Assembly (NCBI RefSeq): GCF_003430825.1
Contig: NZ_CP024047.1
Coordinates: forward strand, 496,001 to 560,000
Reading direction: 5' to 3'
DNA: 64,000 bases
From: Natrarchaeobaculum sulfurireducens
GTDB taxonomy: Archaea; Halobacteriota; Halobacteria; Halobacteriales; Natrialbaceae
The translations under genes were made by a program, and so were the position numbers. Shown piece by piece: positions 54,134 to 62,656 of the stretch. Below the pieces are notes generated by a model. The model did not search any database, was not told the DNA's origin, and worked only from the letters and a program-made list of their open reading frames with translations. Each line of letters starts with the position of its first letter. The stretch's first letter is position 1.

Positions 54134-55489
54134 TTAGAACGTCTCGAGGTAGCGGTCGAGTTCCCACTCGGAGACGTCGATGAGGTACTCCTCGAACTCC
54201 TGGCGTTTGGCCTCGACGAACTTCGGGGCGACGTGCTCGCCGAGTGCCTCGTAGACGGCTTCGTCTTCTTCGAGAGCGTCGACGGCCTCACCGAGGTTCG
54301 CCGGAAGGGTGTCGATGCCGTACTCTTCGCGTTTCTGTTCGTCGAACTCGTAGATGTTCTCACGAACCGGCTCCGGTGCCTCGAGGCCCTGCTCGATCCC
54401 GTCGAGGCCGGCGTGGATCATGACGGCCAGTGCGAGGTAGGGGTTACACGAGGGGTCGGGCGAACGAAGCTCGACGCGGGAGGCCGCCGGGACGCGGGCG
54501 GCTGGCTTGCGGATCAGCGCCGAGCGGTTGCGGTCGGACCAGGCGACGTACACCGGTGCCTCATAGCCCGGTACGAGTCGCTTGTAGCTGTTGACAGTCG
54601 GGTTCGCGATCGCCGTGATCGCCGGTGCGTGCTCGAGGATGCCAGCGGTGAACGCGTGGGCCTCTTCGCTCAGGTTGAACTCGTCGTCATCGTCGTGGAA
54701 GGCGTTTTCACCGTCTTCGGTGAACAGCGAGATGTGCGTGTGCATACCCGAGCCGTTGATCTTCGGGATCGGTTTGGGCATGAACGTCGCGTGGAGGTCG
54801 TGTTGGGCAGCGATCGCACGGACGACCGTCCGGAACGTCCCGACGTTGTCGGCGGTCGAAAGCGCGTCGTCGTACTCGAAGTTAATCTCGTGTTGGCCCC
54901 GAGCGACCTCGTGGTGGCTAGCTTCGATCTCGAAGCCCATGTCCTCGAGTCCGTAGATAATGTCCCGACGGACGTCCTGGGCGAGGTCTTTGGGCGCGAG
55001 GTCGAAGTAGCCGCCGGCGTCGTTCGTCTTCGTCGTCGCACGTCCGTCTTCGTCTTCCTGGAAGAGGAAGAACTCGGGTTCGGGCGCAGCGTTGACGTGA
55101 TAGCCCATCTCTTCGGCACGCCCGATAGCGTTTTTGAGGACCCGACGCGGATCTCCCTCGAACGGCTCGCCGGTGTAGGTATCGTAGACGTCACAGATCA
55201 GTCGCGCGGCCGCGCTATCTTCTTTCTGGCGCCACGGGAGAATCGCAAACGTATCCGGGTCGGGGACGAGTCGCATATCGGACTCCTGAATGCGGACGAA
55301 GCCCTCGATCGAAGAGCCGTCGAAATAGATGCCTTCGGTAAACGCCTTCTCGGCCTGCCGGGCCGGCACCGAGACGTTTTTTACCGTGCCGAGGATGTCG
55401 GTAAACTGCAGCCGAAGGAAGTCAACGTCGTTTTCTTCGATCTCGTCGAGTACTGCCTGTTCAGTAGCAGTGAGCTTTCCGCTTGTCAT
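54134..55489 (-). CDS. glnA: Glutamine synthetase type I
   Basis: This 451-residue enzyme has the GS-I catalytic signatures [20 protein letters not shown], the ATP region [20 protein letters not shown] and the C-terminal [16 protein letters not shown] see no NLYDLPP-type adenylylation loop, so it belongs to the alpha group. It makes glutamine from glutamate and ammonia. ATG 55489 is preferred because a TATA-like GTTTTAG lies about 36 bp upstream and after the earlier in-frame ATGs. It is divergent from an Lrp gene. Confidence 0.94.
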   Translation of the reverse strand: MTSGKLTATEQAVLDEIEENDVDFLRLQFTDILGTVKNVSVPARQAEKAFTEGIYFDGSSIEGFVRIQESDMRLVPDPDTFAILPWRQKEDSAAARLICDVYDTYTGEPFEGDPRRVLKNAIGRAEEMGYHVNAAPEPEFFLFQEDEDGRATTKTNDAGGYFDLAPKDLAQDVRRDIIYGLEDMGFEIEASHHEVARGQHEINFEYDDALSTADNVGTFRTVVRAIAAQHDLHATFMPKPIPKINGSGMHTHISLFTEDGENAFHDDDDEFNLSEEAHAFTAGILEHAPAITAIANPTVNSYKRLVPGYEAPVYVAWSDRNRSALIRKPAARVPAASRVELRSPDPSCNPYLALAVMIHAGLDGIEQGLEAPEPVRENIYEFDEQKREEYGIDTLPANLGEAVDALEEDEAVYEALGEHVAPKFVEAKRQEFEEYLIDVSEWELDRYLETF

Positions 55490-55521
55490 TTTCTTGTCGT
55501 CGTACTCGAGCATCCCTACTA

Positions 55522-55590
55522 CTAAAACACTATTGCTCTGTGCAATTCTTCTCATAGCCGGTAGAAATTGCATATTCGTAAATTTCTAAA
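55522..55590. promoter_or_regulatory. Divergent glnA-lrp promoter region
   Basis: AT-rich DNA holds a minus-strand box GTTTTAG (55522-55528) for glnA and plus-strand boxes GTAAATTT and TTCTAAA (55579-55590) for lrp. An Lrp site here would let the regulator control both genes, as this gene order in haloarchaea suggests. Confidence 0.55.
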
Positions 55591-55614
55591 GGGTGTAGAG
55601 AGATGTTGCATGCG

Positions 55615-56079
55615 ATGACGTACGAAAATCTAGATGCAAAACTAATGAACGCACTTCTGGGTGACGGCCGTGCGAGCCTGCGCAGCCTCGCCGAGGAGCT
55701 CGACGTCTCCGTGACCACTGTCTCGAACCACCTTTCAGATCTCGAAGAAGAAGGCGTCATCGAAGGCTATACGCCACGGATTGACTACGACGCAGTCGGG
55801 TACGATGTCACTGGCGTCATCCAGTTACAGGTCGAAGGGAGCGCACTTCCAGACATCACCGAGAACCTGTGTGAACACCGGCAGATGATCTCCGTCTACG
55901 AGGTCACGGGTGACTACGACGTCATCGCGATCGGGAAGTTCAAAGACACCGACGGGATGAACGACCAGATCAAGACGTTGCTCACTGATCCCGATATCAA
56001 GGCCTCGAATACCAGCGTCGTCTTGAACGCCGTCACCGAGAACGAACAGTTCGAACTCGAGGTCGGCGAAGACGCCTGA
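55615..56079 (+). CDS. lrp: Lrp/AsnC-family transcriptional regulator beside glnA
   Basis: This 154-residue regulator has an N-terminal winged helix ([40 protein letters not shown]) and a C-terminal RAM/ligand domain ([20 protein letters not shown]). It lies divergent from glnA, an arrangement linked in haloarchaea to control of nitrogen assimilation. TATA TTCTAAA is 28 bp before ATG 55615; ATG 55603 is an alternative. Confidence 0.92.
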   Translation: MTYENLDAKLMNALLGDGRASLRSLAEELDVSVTTVSNHLSDLEEEGVIEGYTPRIDYDAVGYDVTGVIQLQVEGSALPDITENLCEHRQMISVYEVTGDYDVIAIGKFKDTDGMNDQIKTLLTDPDIKASNTSVVLNAVTENEQFELEVGEDA

Positions 56080-56336
56080 TCAGAGCGTCATCCAGCGACA
56101 CGGATCGTCTCGCTTATAGTAACACCTGCACCGAGTTGCACACTGATCGGTGATCCGGCTGGCGGGCAGGTACGCACTGCCGTGCAGTGGCTACTATGAC
56201 TGTCGGATAATCGAATAGTTGGTGCGTGGAGAGCCGACGCGGAATCTGACGAAATCGAAGCGAGAGTCTCGAGTGTCGATACGAGAAGCTGTGACAGTCG
56301 GCTGCGATGGTGGTCGGAGTAGCCTAGGGGCTGACG
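56080..56336. other. Intergenic region between lrp and thermosome genes, possible small RNA
   Basis: The two genes converge here. A TATA-like GCTTATAGTAA (56111-56121) on the plus strand precedes a hairpin with arms CACTGC (56175-56180) and GCAGTG (56184-56189) around CGT, with an outer GTA/TAC pair. No protein longer than about 22 codons follows. A short RNA is possible but unproven. Confidence 0.25.
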
Positions 56337-58001
56337 TTACATCATGCCGCCCATGCCGCCGCCCATGCCGCCCATGCCGCCGCCGGGGGCGCCGCCTTCT
56401 TCGTCGTCGCCCTTGTCGGTCGAGAGATCGCCGGCGGAGATGATGTCGTCGATCTTGAGGACGAGGTTTGCGGCTTCAGCAGCCGAGGAGACGGCCTGCT
56501 CTTTGGCGTGGGCCGGCTCGACGACACCAGCGTCGAAGGTGTCCTCGACGTCGCCAGTGAAGACGTTCAGGCCTGCACGGAGTTCGTCCTCGTCGTGGGC
56601 TGCACGCAGGTCGACGAGCGTGTCGATCGAGTCGAGACCGGCGTTCTCAGCGAGCACGCGCGGGACGAGCTCGAGCGAGTCGGCGAACGCCTCGACGGCC
56701 AGCTGTTCGCGACCGGAGACGGAGTCGGCGTAATCGCGAAGTCGCGAGGCGAGTTCGACCTCGATCGCACCGCCGCCGGCCAGCACGCGACCGTCGGAGA
56801 CGGTCTGGGCGACGACGTCGAGGGCGTCTTGGATCCCGCGCTCGAGTTCGTCGACGACGTGGTCGGTCGAGCCACGCAACAGGAGGGTGACGCCGTGGGC
56901 GTTCTCGCCTTCGACGTAGAACAGTTCGTCCTCGTCGTCGCGGGTGACGTCGCCGTGACCGAGGTCCTCTGCGGTTGCACTCTCGAGGTCGGAGACGATC
57001 GCTGCGCCGACGACCTCCGAGAGGAACTCGAGGTCGGACTTCTTGGCACGGCGGACGGCGAGGATTCCCTCTTTTGCGAGGTAGTGCTGGGCGAGGTCGT
57101 CGATGCCTTTCTGACAGAAGACGACGTCGGCACCGAGGTCGACGATGTGGTCGACTTTCTCGCGGAGTTGCTTCTCTTCACGGTCTAAGAACTGCTGGAG
57201 CTGGTCGGGGTCGGTGACCGAGACTTCGGTGTCGATGTCGGTCTCTTCGACCTCGATGGGGTCGTTGAGCAACAGGATGTCGGCGTCCGTGGCCTCGACG
57301 GGCATGTTGTCGTGGACGGGATCTTTGTCCACGATGCCGCCCTCGAGAAGATCCGATTCGCCGGCACTGCGGCCGGTCTGCGTCTCGATGTTGAGGAATT
57401 CGAGGTCGACGACGTTCTCGCCGTCTTCGTCTTCGACGGTGACCGCGCGGACGGCGTCGACGATCAGCTGGGAAAGGTGCTCTTTGTTGACTTCAGCGCC
57501 TTTGCCGGTCATCGACGTCTCCGCGGTCTTGCGCAGGAGGTCTTCGTCGTCGGTGTCGATTTCCTCGGCGATGTCGTCGATCTCCTCGCGGGCCTGCTCG
57601 GCGGCAAGGTGGAAGCCCTTGATGATCGCCGTCGGGTGGATGTCCTGCTCGAGAAGGTCCTCGGCGTTTTTGAGGAGTTCACCCGTCACCGCGACGGCCG
57701 TCGTGGTGCCGTCACCGGCTTCGTCTTCCTGGGTCTCGGCGACCTCGATGATCATCTCGGCCGTCGGGTTGTCGATGTCCATCTCCTGGAGGATGGTAAC
57801 GCCGTCGTTGGTGATCGTTACCGATCCCATCGAGTCGACGAGCATCTTGTCCATTCCCTTCGGGCCGAGGGTCGAGCGAACGGCCTCCGCGACCGCTCGA
57901 GCGGCGCGGATGTTGTAATCCTGCGCGTCTCGGTCCTTGACACGCTGGGAGTCTTCGCTCATCACGATCATCGGCTGTCCCTGTTGCATTCGCTGGCTCA
58001 T
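56337..58001 (-). CDS. Thermosome subunit (group II chaperonin)
   Basis: From ATG 58001 this is a 554-residue chaperonin with N-terminal MIVMSEDSQRVKDRDAQDYN, the ATPase motifs STLGPKGMDKMLVDSMGSV and GDGTTTAVAVTGELL, and the C-terminal GGAPGGGMGGMGGGMGGM tail pointing into the cavity. It assembles into two stacked rings to fold proteins. A minus-strand TATA-like GATTTATGTA is about 33 bp upstream, giving a short leader. Confidence 0.95.
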   Translation of the reverse strand: MSQRMQQGQPMIVMSEDSQRVKDRDAQDYNIRAARAVAEAVRSTLGPKGMDKMLVDSMGSVTITNDGVTILQEMDIDNPTAEMIIEVAETQEDEAGDGTTTAVAVTGELLKNAEDLLEQDIHPTAIIKGFHLAAEQAREEIDDIAEEIDTDDEDLLRKTAETSMTGKGAEVNKEHLSQLIVDAVRAVTVEDEDGENVVDLEFLNIETQTGRSAGESDLLEGGIVDKDPVHDNMPVEATDADILLLNDPIEVEETDIDTEVSVTDPDQLQQFLDREEKQLREKVDHIVDLGADVVFCQKGIDDLAQHYLAKEGILAVRRAKKSDLEFLSEVVGAAIVSDLESATAEDLGHGDVTRDDEDELFYVEGENAHGVTLLLRGSTDHVVDELERGIQDALDVVAQTVSDGRVLAGGGAIEVELASRLRDYADSVSGREQLAVEAFADSLELVPRVLAENAGLDSIDTLVDLRAAHDEDELRAGLNVFTGDVEDTFDAGVVEPAHAKEQAVSSAAEAANLVLKIDDIISAGDLSTDKGDDEEGGAPGGGMGGMGGGMGGMM

Positions 58002-58028
58002 AGTCAGCCGATTCATTGATTGTCCTTC

Positions 58029-58038
58029 TACATAAATC
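58029..58038 (-). promoter_or_regulatory. TATA box of the thermosome gene
   Basis: On the minus strand GATTTATGTA is centred about 33 bp before ATG 58001, within a run of short AT-rich sequence; heat-regulated thermosome promoters have such boxes. Confidence 0.45.
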
Positions 58039-58203
58039 CTTCTCTCTTCGCCATTCGGTTCGACCCCGATCAGACGACTAAGCGCACGCAAAACCCCCGT
58101 AGTGCGAGGGGTTTGCCGACTACTCGTGGGATACGGTACCGTCCTAGCAGCGATCCCGTCGATCCTGCTTCGACGCCAGGTTTAAGTAATTTAGAGATGC
58201 GGT

Positions 58204-58899
58204 TCAGGACTCGAGCGGTTCGACCAGCGACGGATCGTCGTTCGAGGGGTCGTTGACCGCCGTCGACACCGGGTACGCTCGCATAGCGTCGCCCGGATAC
58301 GGCTCGAGAAGGTCCCGTGGATCGTCCTCGGTGAGCCATCGGTGCTCGTCTTCGGGCTCGAGAAGTACCGCCATCCGGTGGTGGAGCTCTCCGACGAGTT
58401 CGTTCGGCTCGGTCGTGACGACGGTGAACGTCTCGAGCGGCCCGTCGTCTCCAGCGCCTTCGACGCCGCCGCCGAATGCGTCGAGCCCCGTCTGGGTCGT
58501 TTCGGGTTCCCAGCGTTCCCACAGCCCGGCCATGGCGAACGGTCGCTCGTCCTCGAAGGCGACTCGGTAGGGCCGTTTTCCACCGTCGGTCTCAACCCAC
58601 TCGTAGAATCCATCCGCCGGCACCAGACACCGTCGCCGTTCGTACGCGGCCCGGAAGCTCGGTTTCTCGACCACCGTCTCCGCTCGCGCGTTGATGAGTC
58701 CGCCGGTATCGTCGTCCGCCCACGACGGGACGAGGCCCCACTCGAGTCGCTGAATCGTCTCAGGCGCTTCGTTCGTGATCACCGGCAGTCGTTGGCCGGG
58801 AGCCGCGTTGTACGTCGGCGCGACCGGTTCGGAGACGCGAGCGTCGAATCGCTCCTCGAGGTCGTCGGGCTCGAGGACGAGAGTGTAGCGGCCGCACAT
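58204..58899 (-). CDS. SRAP (YedK/HMCES-type) abasic-site-binding protein
   Basis: The 231-residue protein begins MCGRYTL; Cys2 forms the thiazolidine crosslink to abasic sites. Other family residues are visible: PTYNAAPGQRLPVI, LINARAETV, the Glu in PADGFYEWVE and the His in LHHRMAVLLEP. It protects abasic sites in single-stranded DNA. The start is fixed by Cys2. Confidence 0.93.
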   Translation of the reverse strand: MCGRYTLVLEPDDLEERFDARVSEPVAPTYNAAPGQRLPVITNEAPETIQRLEWGLVPSWADDDTGGLINARAETVVEKPSFRAAYERRRCLVPADGFYEWVETDGGKRPYRVAFEDERPFAMAGLWERWEPETTQTGLDAFGGGVEGAGDDGPLETFTVVTTEPNELVGELHHRMAVLLEPEDEHRWLTEDDPRDLLEPYPGDAMRAYPVSTAVNDPSNDDPSLVEPLES

Positions 58900-59277
58900 G
58901 CTCTATCCATCGTTCAGCTGGAACAAAGCGTTGTTCGTTCTCTTCCGCCCGTTTCCATATCTCCGGTCGTCTCCGGAAACGCCAGAACTGGGATCTCAAC
59001 TGTCCCGACTGGAGTTCGGGACTTGTCAGTGAAATATATAATCGGCCGTGGACCGTACGTTATCGTGTCGCTGGTGAACGTCGGCCGGGATATATTGTAG
59101 TTCTCTCCGACAGTTTCGACTTCGTTAGTTCCCTCGAGTGTCGGGGCTGCCTGACGAGCGGCGAGGATTCCGTGCTAACTTCCCAGGCCAGTACGTTCTC
59201 GGAACTCGTCGTACACCATCTCCTGGAGAACCGTTGCTCGCGTTTCGTCTGTTTTCCAGCCGATACGGCTCCCGACG
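58900..59277. other. 378-bp region without a recognisable gene, containing a TATA box and hairpin
   Basis: A strong AT box AAATATATAAT (near 59032-59042) is flanked by a perfect hairpin, GTCCCGA (59002-59008) and TCGGGAC (59016-59022) with a 7-nt loop. In the minus direction the box would start a transcript near 59011 that opens with this hairpin. In the plus direction it would give only an 11-codon ORF from GTG 59065. A non-coding RNA is the better reading. Confidence 0.35.
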
Positions 59278-59727
59278 TCACTCGGTAGTGGACTCGTCTT
59301 CGAGGCCTCGAGCGATGTCCTGGAGTCCCTGACTGGGGGGTTCGTGAGCGTCGTAGTATGCGGTAGCGCCTGGTTTGCGAAGCCCGTAGAGGAACTCGGG
59401 CTCGACGACGTCGATCAGTACCGATCCGCCCGCCCGAACGTCGTGATCGTCGACCCACGATGCGAGCAGGTCGACGGCACCGCTCGGGTCGCGAGCGTTC
59501 GAGGGCGTCTCGTATACGCCGCGGATCCAGCGATCGTCGCCGGTGAGCGCACGCTCGACCATCGCGAACCGCTCGTCGTCGTCGAGGACGACCCGGACGA
59601 CATCGTCGACCGGCACGGCGTCGCGTTCGTCCGCGGGAAGTTCGAGTCGAACGCCGGTTGTCGTCTCGGTACACGTCGCTCGGATCGTCTGGACCGACGG
59701 GTGGTCACTTGAAACTCGGTCTGCCAT
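59278..59727 (-). CDS. Conserved haloarchaeal protein (DUF7112-like)
   Basis: The 149-residue soluble protein has RATCTETTTGVRLELPADER, VVRVVLDDDERFAMVER and GSVLIDVVEPEFLYGLRKPG. I match it from memory to a haloarchaeal DUF; no active site is seen. It lies 20 bp downstream of rps6e on the same strand and is probably co-transcribed with it. Confidence 0.7.
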   Translation of the reverse strand: MADRVSSDHPSVQTIRATCTETTTGVRLELPADERDAVPVDDVVRVVLDDDERFAMVERALTGDDRWIRGVYETPSNARDPSGAVDLLASWVDDHDVRAGGSVLIDVVEPEFLYGLRKPGATAYYDAHEPPSQGLQDIARGLEDESTTE

Positions 59728-59747
59728 TGAACTGAGAGAATCGGGAG

Positions 59748-60149
59748 TTACTCGTCGGCGTCGTCGCCGTCGCCAAGCAGCTCGTCGACGTCGGCGCTGC
59801 CGCGGTCGACGATCGAGGCGTTGATCTGTGCGACCGCATCGGAGATTTCGCGTCCGCGAACCGTGATGCGTCGGCGCTCGCCGTCACGCGACGGCTTGTA
59901 GCCGATCTGGCGTCCCGTCATCAGGACCTCTTCGACGTTCGAGCCGTCTACGTCGGGATTGAGCGGTCGGCCGGCATCGTCCGACCCGCCGGTGATCTCG
60001 AGCGTGTAGCCGTCGAGTCCGACTGCGCCGCCATCGACTTCCTCGCCGATCGACTTGCCCATAAATCGGTTTGCGTCCTGTCCATCCGCCTCGAGCTGGT
60101 AGGTCAACCCGGAGTCGGGGTCGCCAACGACGACAGTGAAACTTGCCAT
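59748..60149 (-). CDS. rps6e: 30S ribosomal protein S6e
   Basis: From ATG 60149 this is 133 residues with [20 protein letters not shown], the family signature [40 protein letters not shown] and [20 protein letters not shown]. It is the archaeal/eukaryotic S6e in the short form without the eukaryotic phosphorylated tail. Confidence 0.95.
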   Translation of the reverse strand: MASFTVVVGDPDSGLTYQLEADGQDANRFMGKSIGEEVDGGAVGLDGYTLEITGGSDDAGRPLNPDVDGSNVEEVLMTGRQIGYKPSRDGERRRITVRGREISDAVAQINASIVDRGSADVDELLGDGDDADE

Positions 60150-60329
60150 GACCGACGGAAGACGGCCCCCGCTCAAAAGAACATCGTTTCGATACGAACG
60201 GTTGCGCTATGGGAACACCGAGAGCCGTCGCCCTCGGTCCCTGTCGATAAACGAGGTGGACGACGAGCAGAGACGCCGGATACCGCCTCAGGTCGAACAG
60301 TCAAGTACATCGCTGCTCTACCGTCAGTC

Positions 60330-60608
60330 GTGTTCGTCGATCGTGAGCGGCTCGAGCGTCGTCTGCGCGAGGAGTTCGGTGGCTCGAGCGGCGAGGCGCG
60401 CGTGGTGGTTCGCCAGGCCGTCGATCTCGCAGATTCGAACCGCTATGAGTCACACGTTGGCTCACCGCTGACGACCGACCTGATCATCGAGGAACTCGCC
60501 GATGCACCTGACGGGACGCCGGCGGATCGGTGGAACTGGTGGATCGGGTCGCTCGAGCTCGCCTTCGGGGAGTTCGGCCGGTTCACGATCAGACAGTATC
60601 GGAAGTGA
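60330..60608 (+). CDS. Small conserved haloarchaeal protein
   Basis: From GTG 60330 this is a 92-residue protein with an N-terminal helix (DRERLERRLREEFGGSSGEA), ARVVVRQAVDLADSNRY and a Trp-rich segment (DRWNWWIGSLELAFGEFG). TATA-like AGTACAT is about 25 bp upstream. Unrecognised; not membrane. Confidence 0.6.
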   Translation: MFVDRERLERRLREEFGGSSGEARVVVRQAVDLADSNRYESHVGSPLTTDLIIEELADAPDGTPADRWNWWIGSLELAFGEFGRFTIRQYRK

Positions 60609-60624
60609 CAGCACTGCGGAACGA

Positions 60625-60660
60625 AATTACTTTGAGGCGGCTGACTAACTGGTCAACTAG
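60625..60660 (+). promoter_or_regulatory. Promoter with 20-bp palindromic operator (second copy)
   Basis: TATA-like AATTACTTTG (60625-60634) is followed by CTGACTAACTGGTCAACTAG (60641-60660), identical at 16 of 20 positions to the operator at 16406-16425 and in the same place relative to the TATA box and the first start codon. Confidence 0.65.
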
Positions 60661-60737
60661 TGACCGATTGGGGCGTCGGCGGTCGGTCGTCGCCGAACGC
60701 GGCAACCATCGACGCTCCGTCACGCCTCATCAGATGA
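60660..60737 (+). CDS. Possible 25-residue leader ORF
   Basis: GTG 60660, at the last base of the palindrome, opens a 25-codon frame (MTDWGVGGRSSPNAATIDAP...) that ends in an ATGA overlap with the next gene at 60734. The position is right for a leaderless transcript. Translation coupling is inferred; chance cannot be excluded. Confidence 0.35.
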   Translation: MTDWGVGGRSSPNAATIDAPSRLIR

Positions 60738-61666
60738 CCGAACGAACGCCACCGTCCGAGCAGTCGATCGTTGCCGAGCAGCCGTCCGAAGGGGTTGCTC
60801 CCGGAGTCCAACGTATCGCTTCAGAATCGATTCCGACGCGTGATCGATCGCCTGCAGTCCTCCTCTGTCGACTCGGCGGGGAGATCGGGGCCAAAGCGAC
60901 CGATGAGACCTCGCCGCGGCCGGTCGGCCGAACCGTAGAGCCGCTCGCAAACGCCGTCGCCCACTTCGAGGGATACGTCAGGCTCAGGCGTGATCTGCTG
61001 TGGACCGATCGATACGACCGACCGGCAGACCGAGACGCCGCCATCCTGGCCGGTGACTATCTCCACGCCGCCGCCTACGCCGAACTCGCCGACGTTCCGA
61101 CGACCGACCGGCGAGCCGTTGCGCTCTACCGAACGCTGGTCCGGGCCTCGACGACGCTCGCGACCACACTCCGATCGTCCGCGTCGACTCGAGAAACGAG
61201 CACCGCGGAGCCCGACGTTCGTCCCGACGCAATTCTCGCCGGAACGGCGGGATCGCTCGGTGCGACCGCCGTCGGCGCGGCCGACGACGTCGGAGCCGCA
61301 CTCGAGCGGTACGGACGATCGTTGCTCACCGCAGTCGACGCCCATCCGGCTGCGGTTGCCATCGCCTCGTCGGCAGAGACTGCCCACTCATCGGAGGACA
61401 ACGGGGCCCGGCAAACGGTCGTACAGCTCCTTTCGGATCCGCTTGCGTTCGATTCGTCGACGAGCCGGGACGACCTCCCAGCGCCCGACGACCAGGCCGG
61501 GCAAGCGGCGACCGCTACGCTCGAGTCGTCGCTCGAGCGGGCCCGGAACGCCGTCGAGACGCTCGAGGCAGCGACCGGCGAGTCGGCCGCCGGTCGAACC
61601 CCGCTCGGCCGCCTCGAGAGGGCAACACGGATTCCGTTCGAGGACGTACTGGAGAGCGATGGCTGA
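60734..61666 (+). CDS. Polyprenyl-synthase-like protein lacking the first Asp-rich motif (DUF7114-like)
   Basis: The 310-residue helical protein has the isoprenoid-synthase segment DAAILAGDYLHAAAYAELAD, which in prenyl synthases follows the first DDxxD. Here that motif is absent (LRRDLLWTDRYDRPADRD), and the second Asp-rich motif is not seen either. It is probably a non-catalytic or divergent relative, like small subunits of heteromeric prenyl synthases. It overlaps the next gene by 8 nt. Confidence 0.7.
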   Translation: MTERTPPSEQSIVAEQPSEGVAPGVQRIASESIPTRDRSPAVLLCRLGGEIGAKATDETSPRPVGRTVEPLANAVAHFEGYVRLRRDLLWTDRYDRPADRDAAILAGDYLHAAAYAELADVPTTDRRAVALYRTLVRASTTLATTLRSSASTRETSTAEPDVRPDAILAGTAGSLGATAVGAADDVGAALERYGRSLLTAVDAHPAAVAIASSAETAHSSEDNGARQTVVQLLSDPLAFDSSTSRDDLPAPDDQAGQAATATLESSLERARNAVETLEAATGESAAGRTPLGRLERATRIPFEDVLESDG

Positions 61667-61997
61667 ACTCAGTCGTCCCATCTGGCCGGCGTACCTGCTG
61701 ACGGTGTTCGTCGCGGGCCTCGGCCACTGCTATCTGGGCCAGCTCAAACGGGGAGCGGCCTGGTTTGCCCTCTACATCCTCGCGCTTGCGTTCCTGAGCG
61801 CGCGAACGCTGTCGGGCGCGCTCGAGCCGGGCGAGCCGTTTTTCGTCACCGCCCTGCAGTTCGAGGCCGTCAACTACGTCGACGTGGCCGTGCCGCTGGC
61901 CGTCCTGGTCGTCTGTCTGCTCGACGTCTATCTCGTCGGGTTGACCAAGCGAACGGACTCGCCAGCGACTGCGGAAGCACACTCGAACGGCTCCTGA
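61659..61997 (+). CDS. TM2-like small membrane protein
   Basis: The 112-residue protein has LLTVFVAGLGHCYLGQLKRG at the start, a TM2-type Gly-rich turn, followed by hydrophobic segments AAWFALYILALAFLSA and VAVPLAVLVVCLLDVYLVGL. It starts inside the upstream gene (8-nt overlap), so the two are coupled. Its role is unknown; the link to an isoprenoid-synthase-like partner may point to membrane lipids. Confidence 0.72.
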   Translation: MAELSRPIWPAYLLTVFVAGLGHCYLGQLKRGAAWFALYILALAFLSARTLSGALEPGEPFFVTALQFEAVNYVDVAVPLAVLVVCLLDVYLVGLTKRTDSPATAEAHSNGS

Positions 61998-62168
61998 GAC
62001 GGGCTGCTGGACCTGGATACGAAAGCGACTGCTGGACGGGGCTCGGTCGCCCTGACAACGACTTTCCACGGCCCGTATGACTCGTCGGTCCACTCGACAG
62101 TCCGGCGGATATGGTATTCAATTTGATGTGTACGAGACGTTTTTGTGGTCGCTCACCGAATCTCGAGT

Positions 62169-62585
62169 ATGGGCCGTCTCGGTACCCTCGTGCTCAAAGG
62201 ACTCGGACTCCTCGTGCTCGCGTTCATCGTCCTGAGCGTGCTCGCAACGATCGTCGGGATCGCGATCAATGTCGTGATGGCGATCGTCTCGATCGTCGTG
62301 TCGCTGGCCGTTCTCGGGCTCGTCGTCGTCGGGATCGCCTGGCTGTTTTCCGAACTCACCGCCGACGACGATTCGACCGCCGAGTACGATACGTTCGATC
62401 GTGTCGAGGACAACCGCGATCCCAAGGCACGCCTGCAAGAGCGCTACGTCGCAGGCGAACTGACCGACGCCGAGTTCGAACGGGAACTCGACCGAGTGAT
62501 GCAGTCGGGAGACGCCATCGATCGATCCGAACACTCCGACGTGACTCGATCGCGAGACGTAGAGCGCGACCGAAGTCGCCGCTAA
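62169..62585 (+). CDS. SHOCT-domain membrane protein
   Basis: The 138-residue protein has two N-terminal membrane segments (VLKGLGLLVLAFIVLSVLAT; VVSLAVLGLVVVGIAWLFSE) and a C-terminal SHOCT motif (DPKARLQERYVAGELTDAEF). A TATA-like GTTTTTGTGG is about 26 bp before ATG 62169. SHOCT segments are short oligomerisation motifs; function unknown. Confidence 0.82.
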   Translation: MGRLGTLVLKGLGLLVLAFIVLSVLATIVGIAINVVMAIVSIVVSLAVLGLVVVGIAWLFSELTADDDSTAEYDTFDRVEDNRDPKARLQERYVAGELTDAEFERELDRVMQSGDAIDRSEHSDVTRSRDVERDRSRR

Positions 62586-62656
62586 ACCAGTCGTCTACGC
62601 GGTCAGCGAGCGTCGAACCGACGGAGGCAAACGGCTCGAGTCGCAATCGCCACGTG

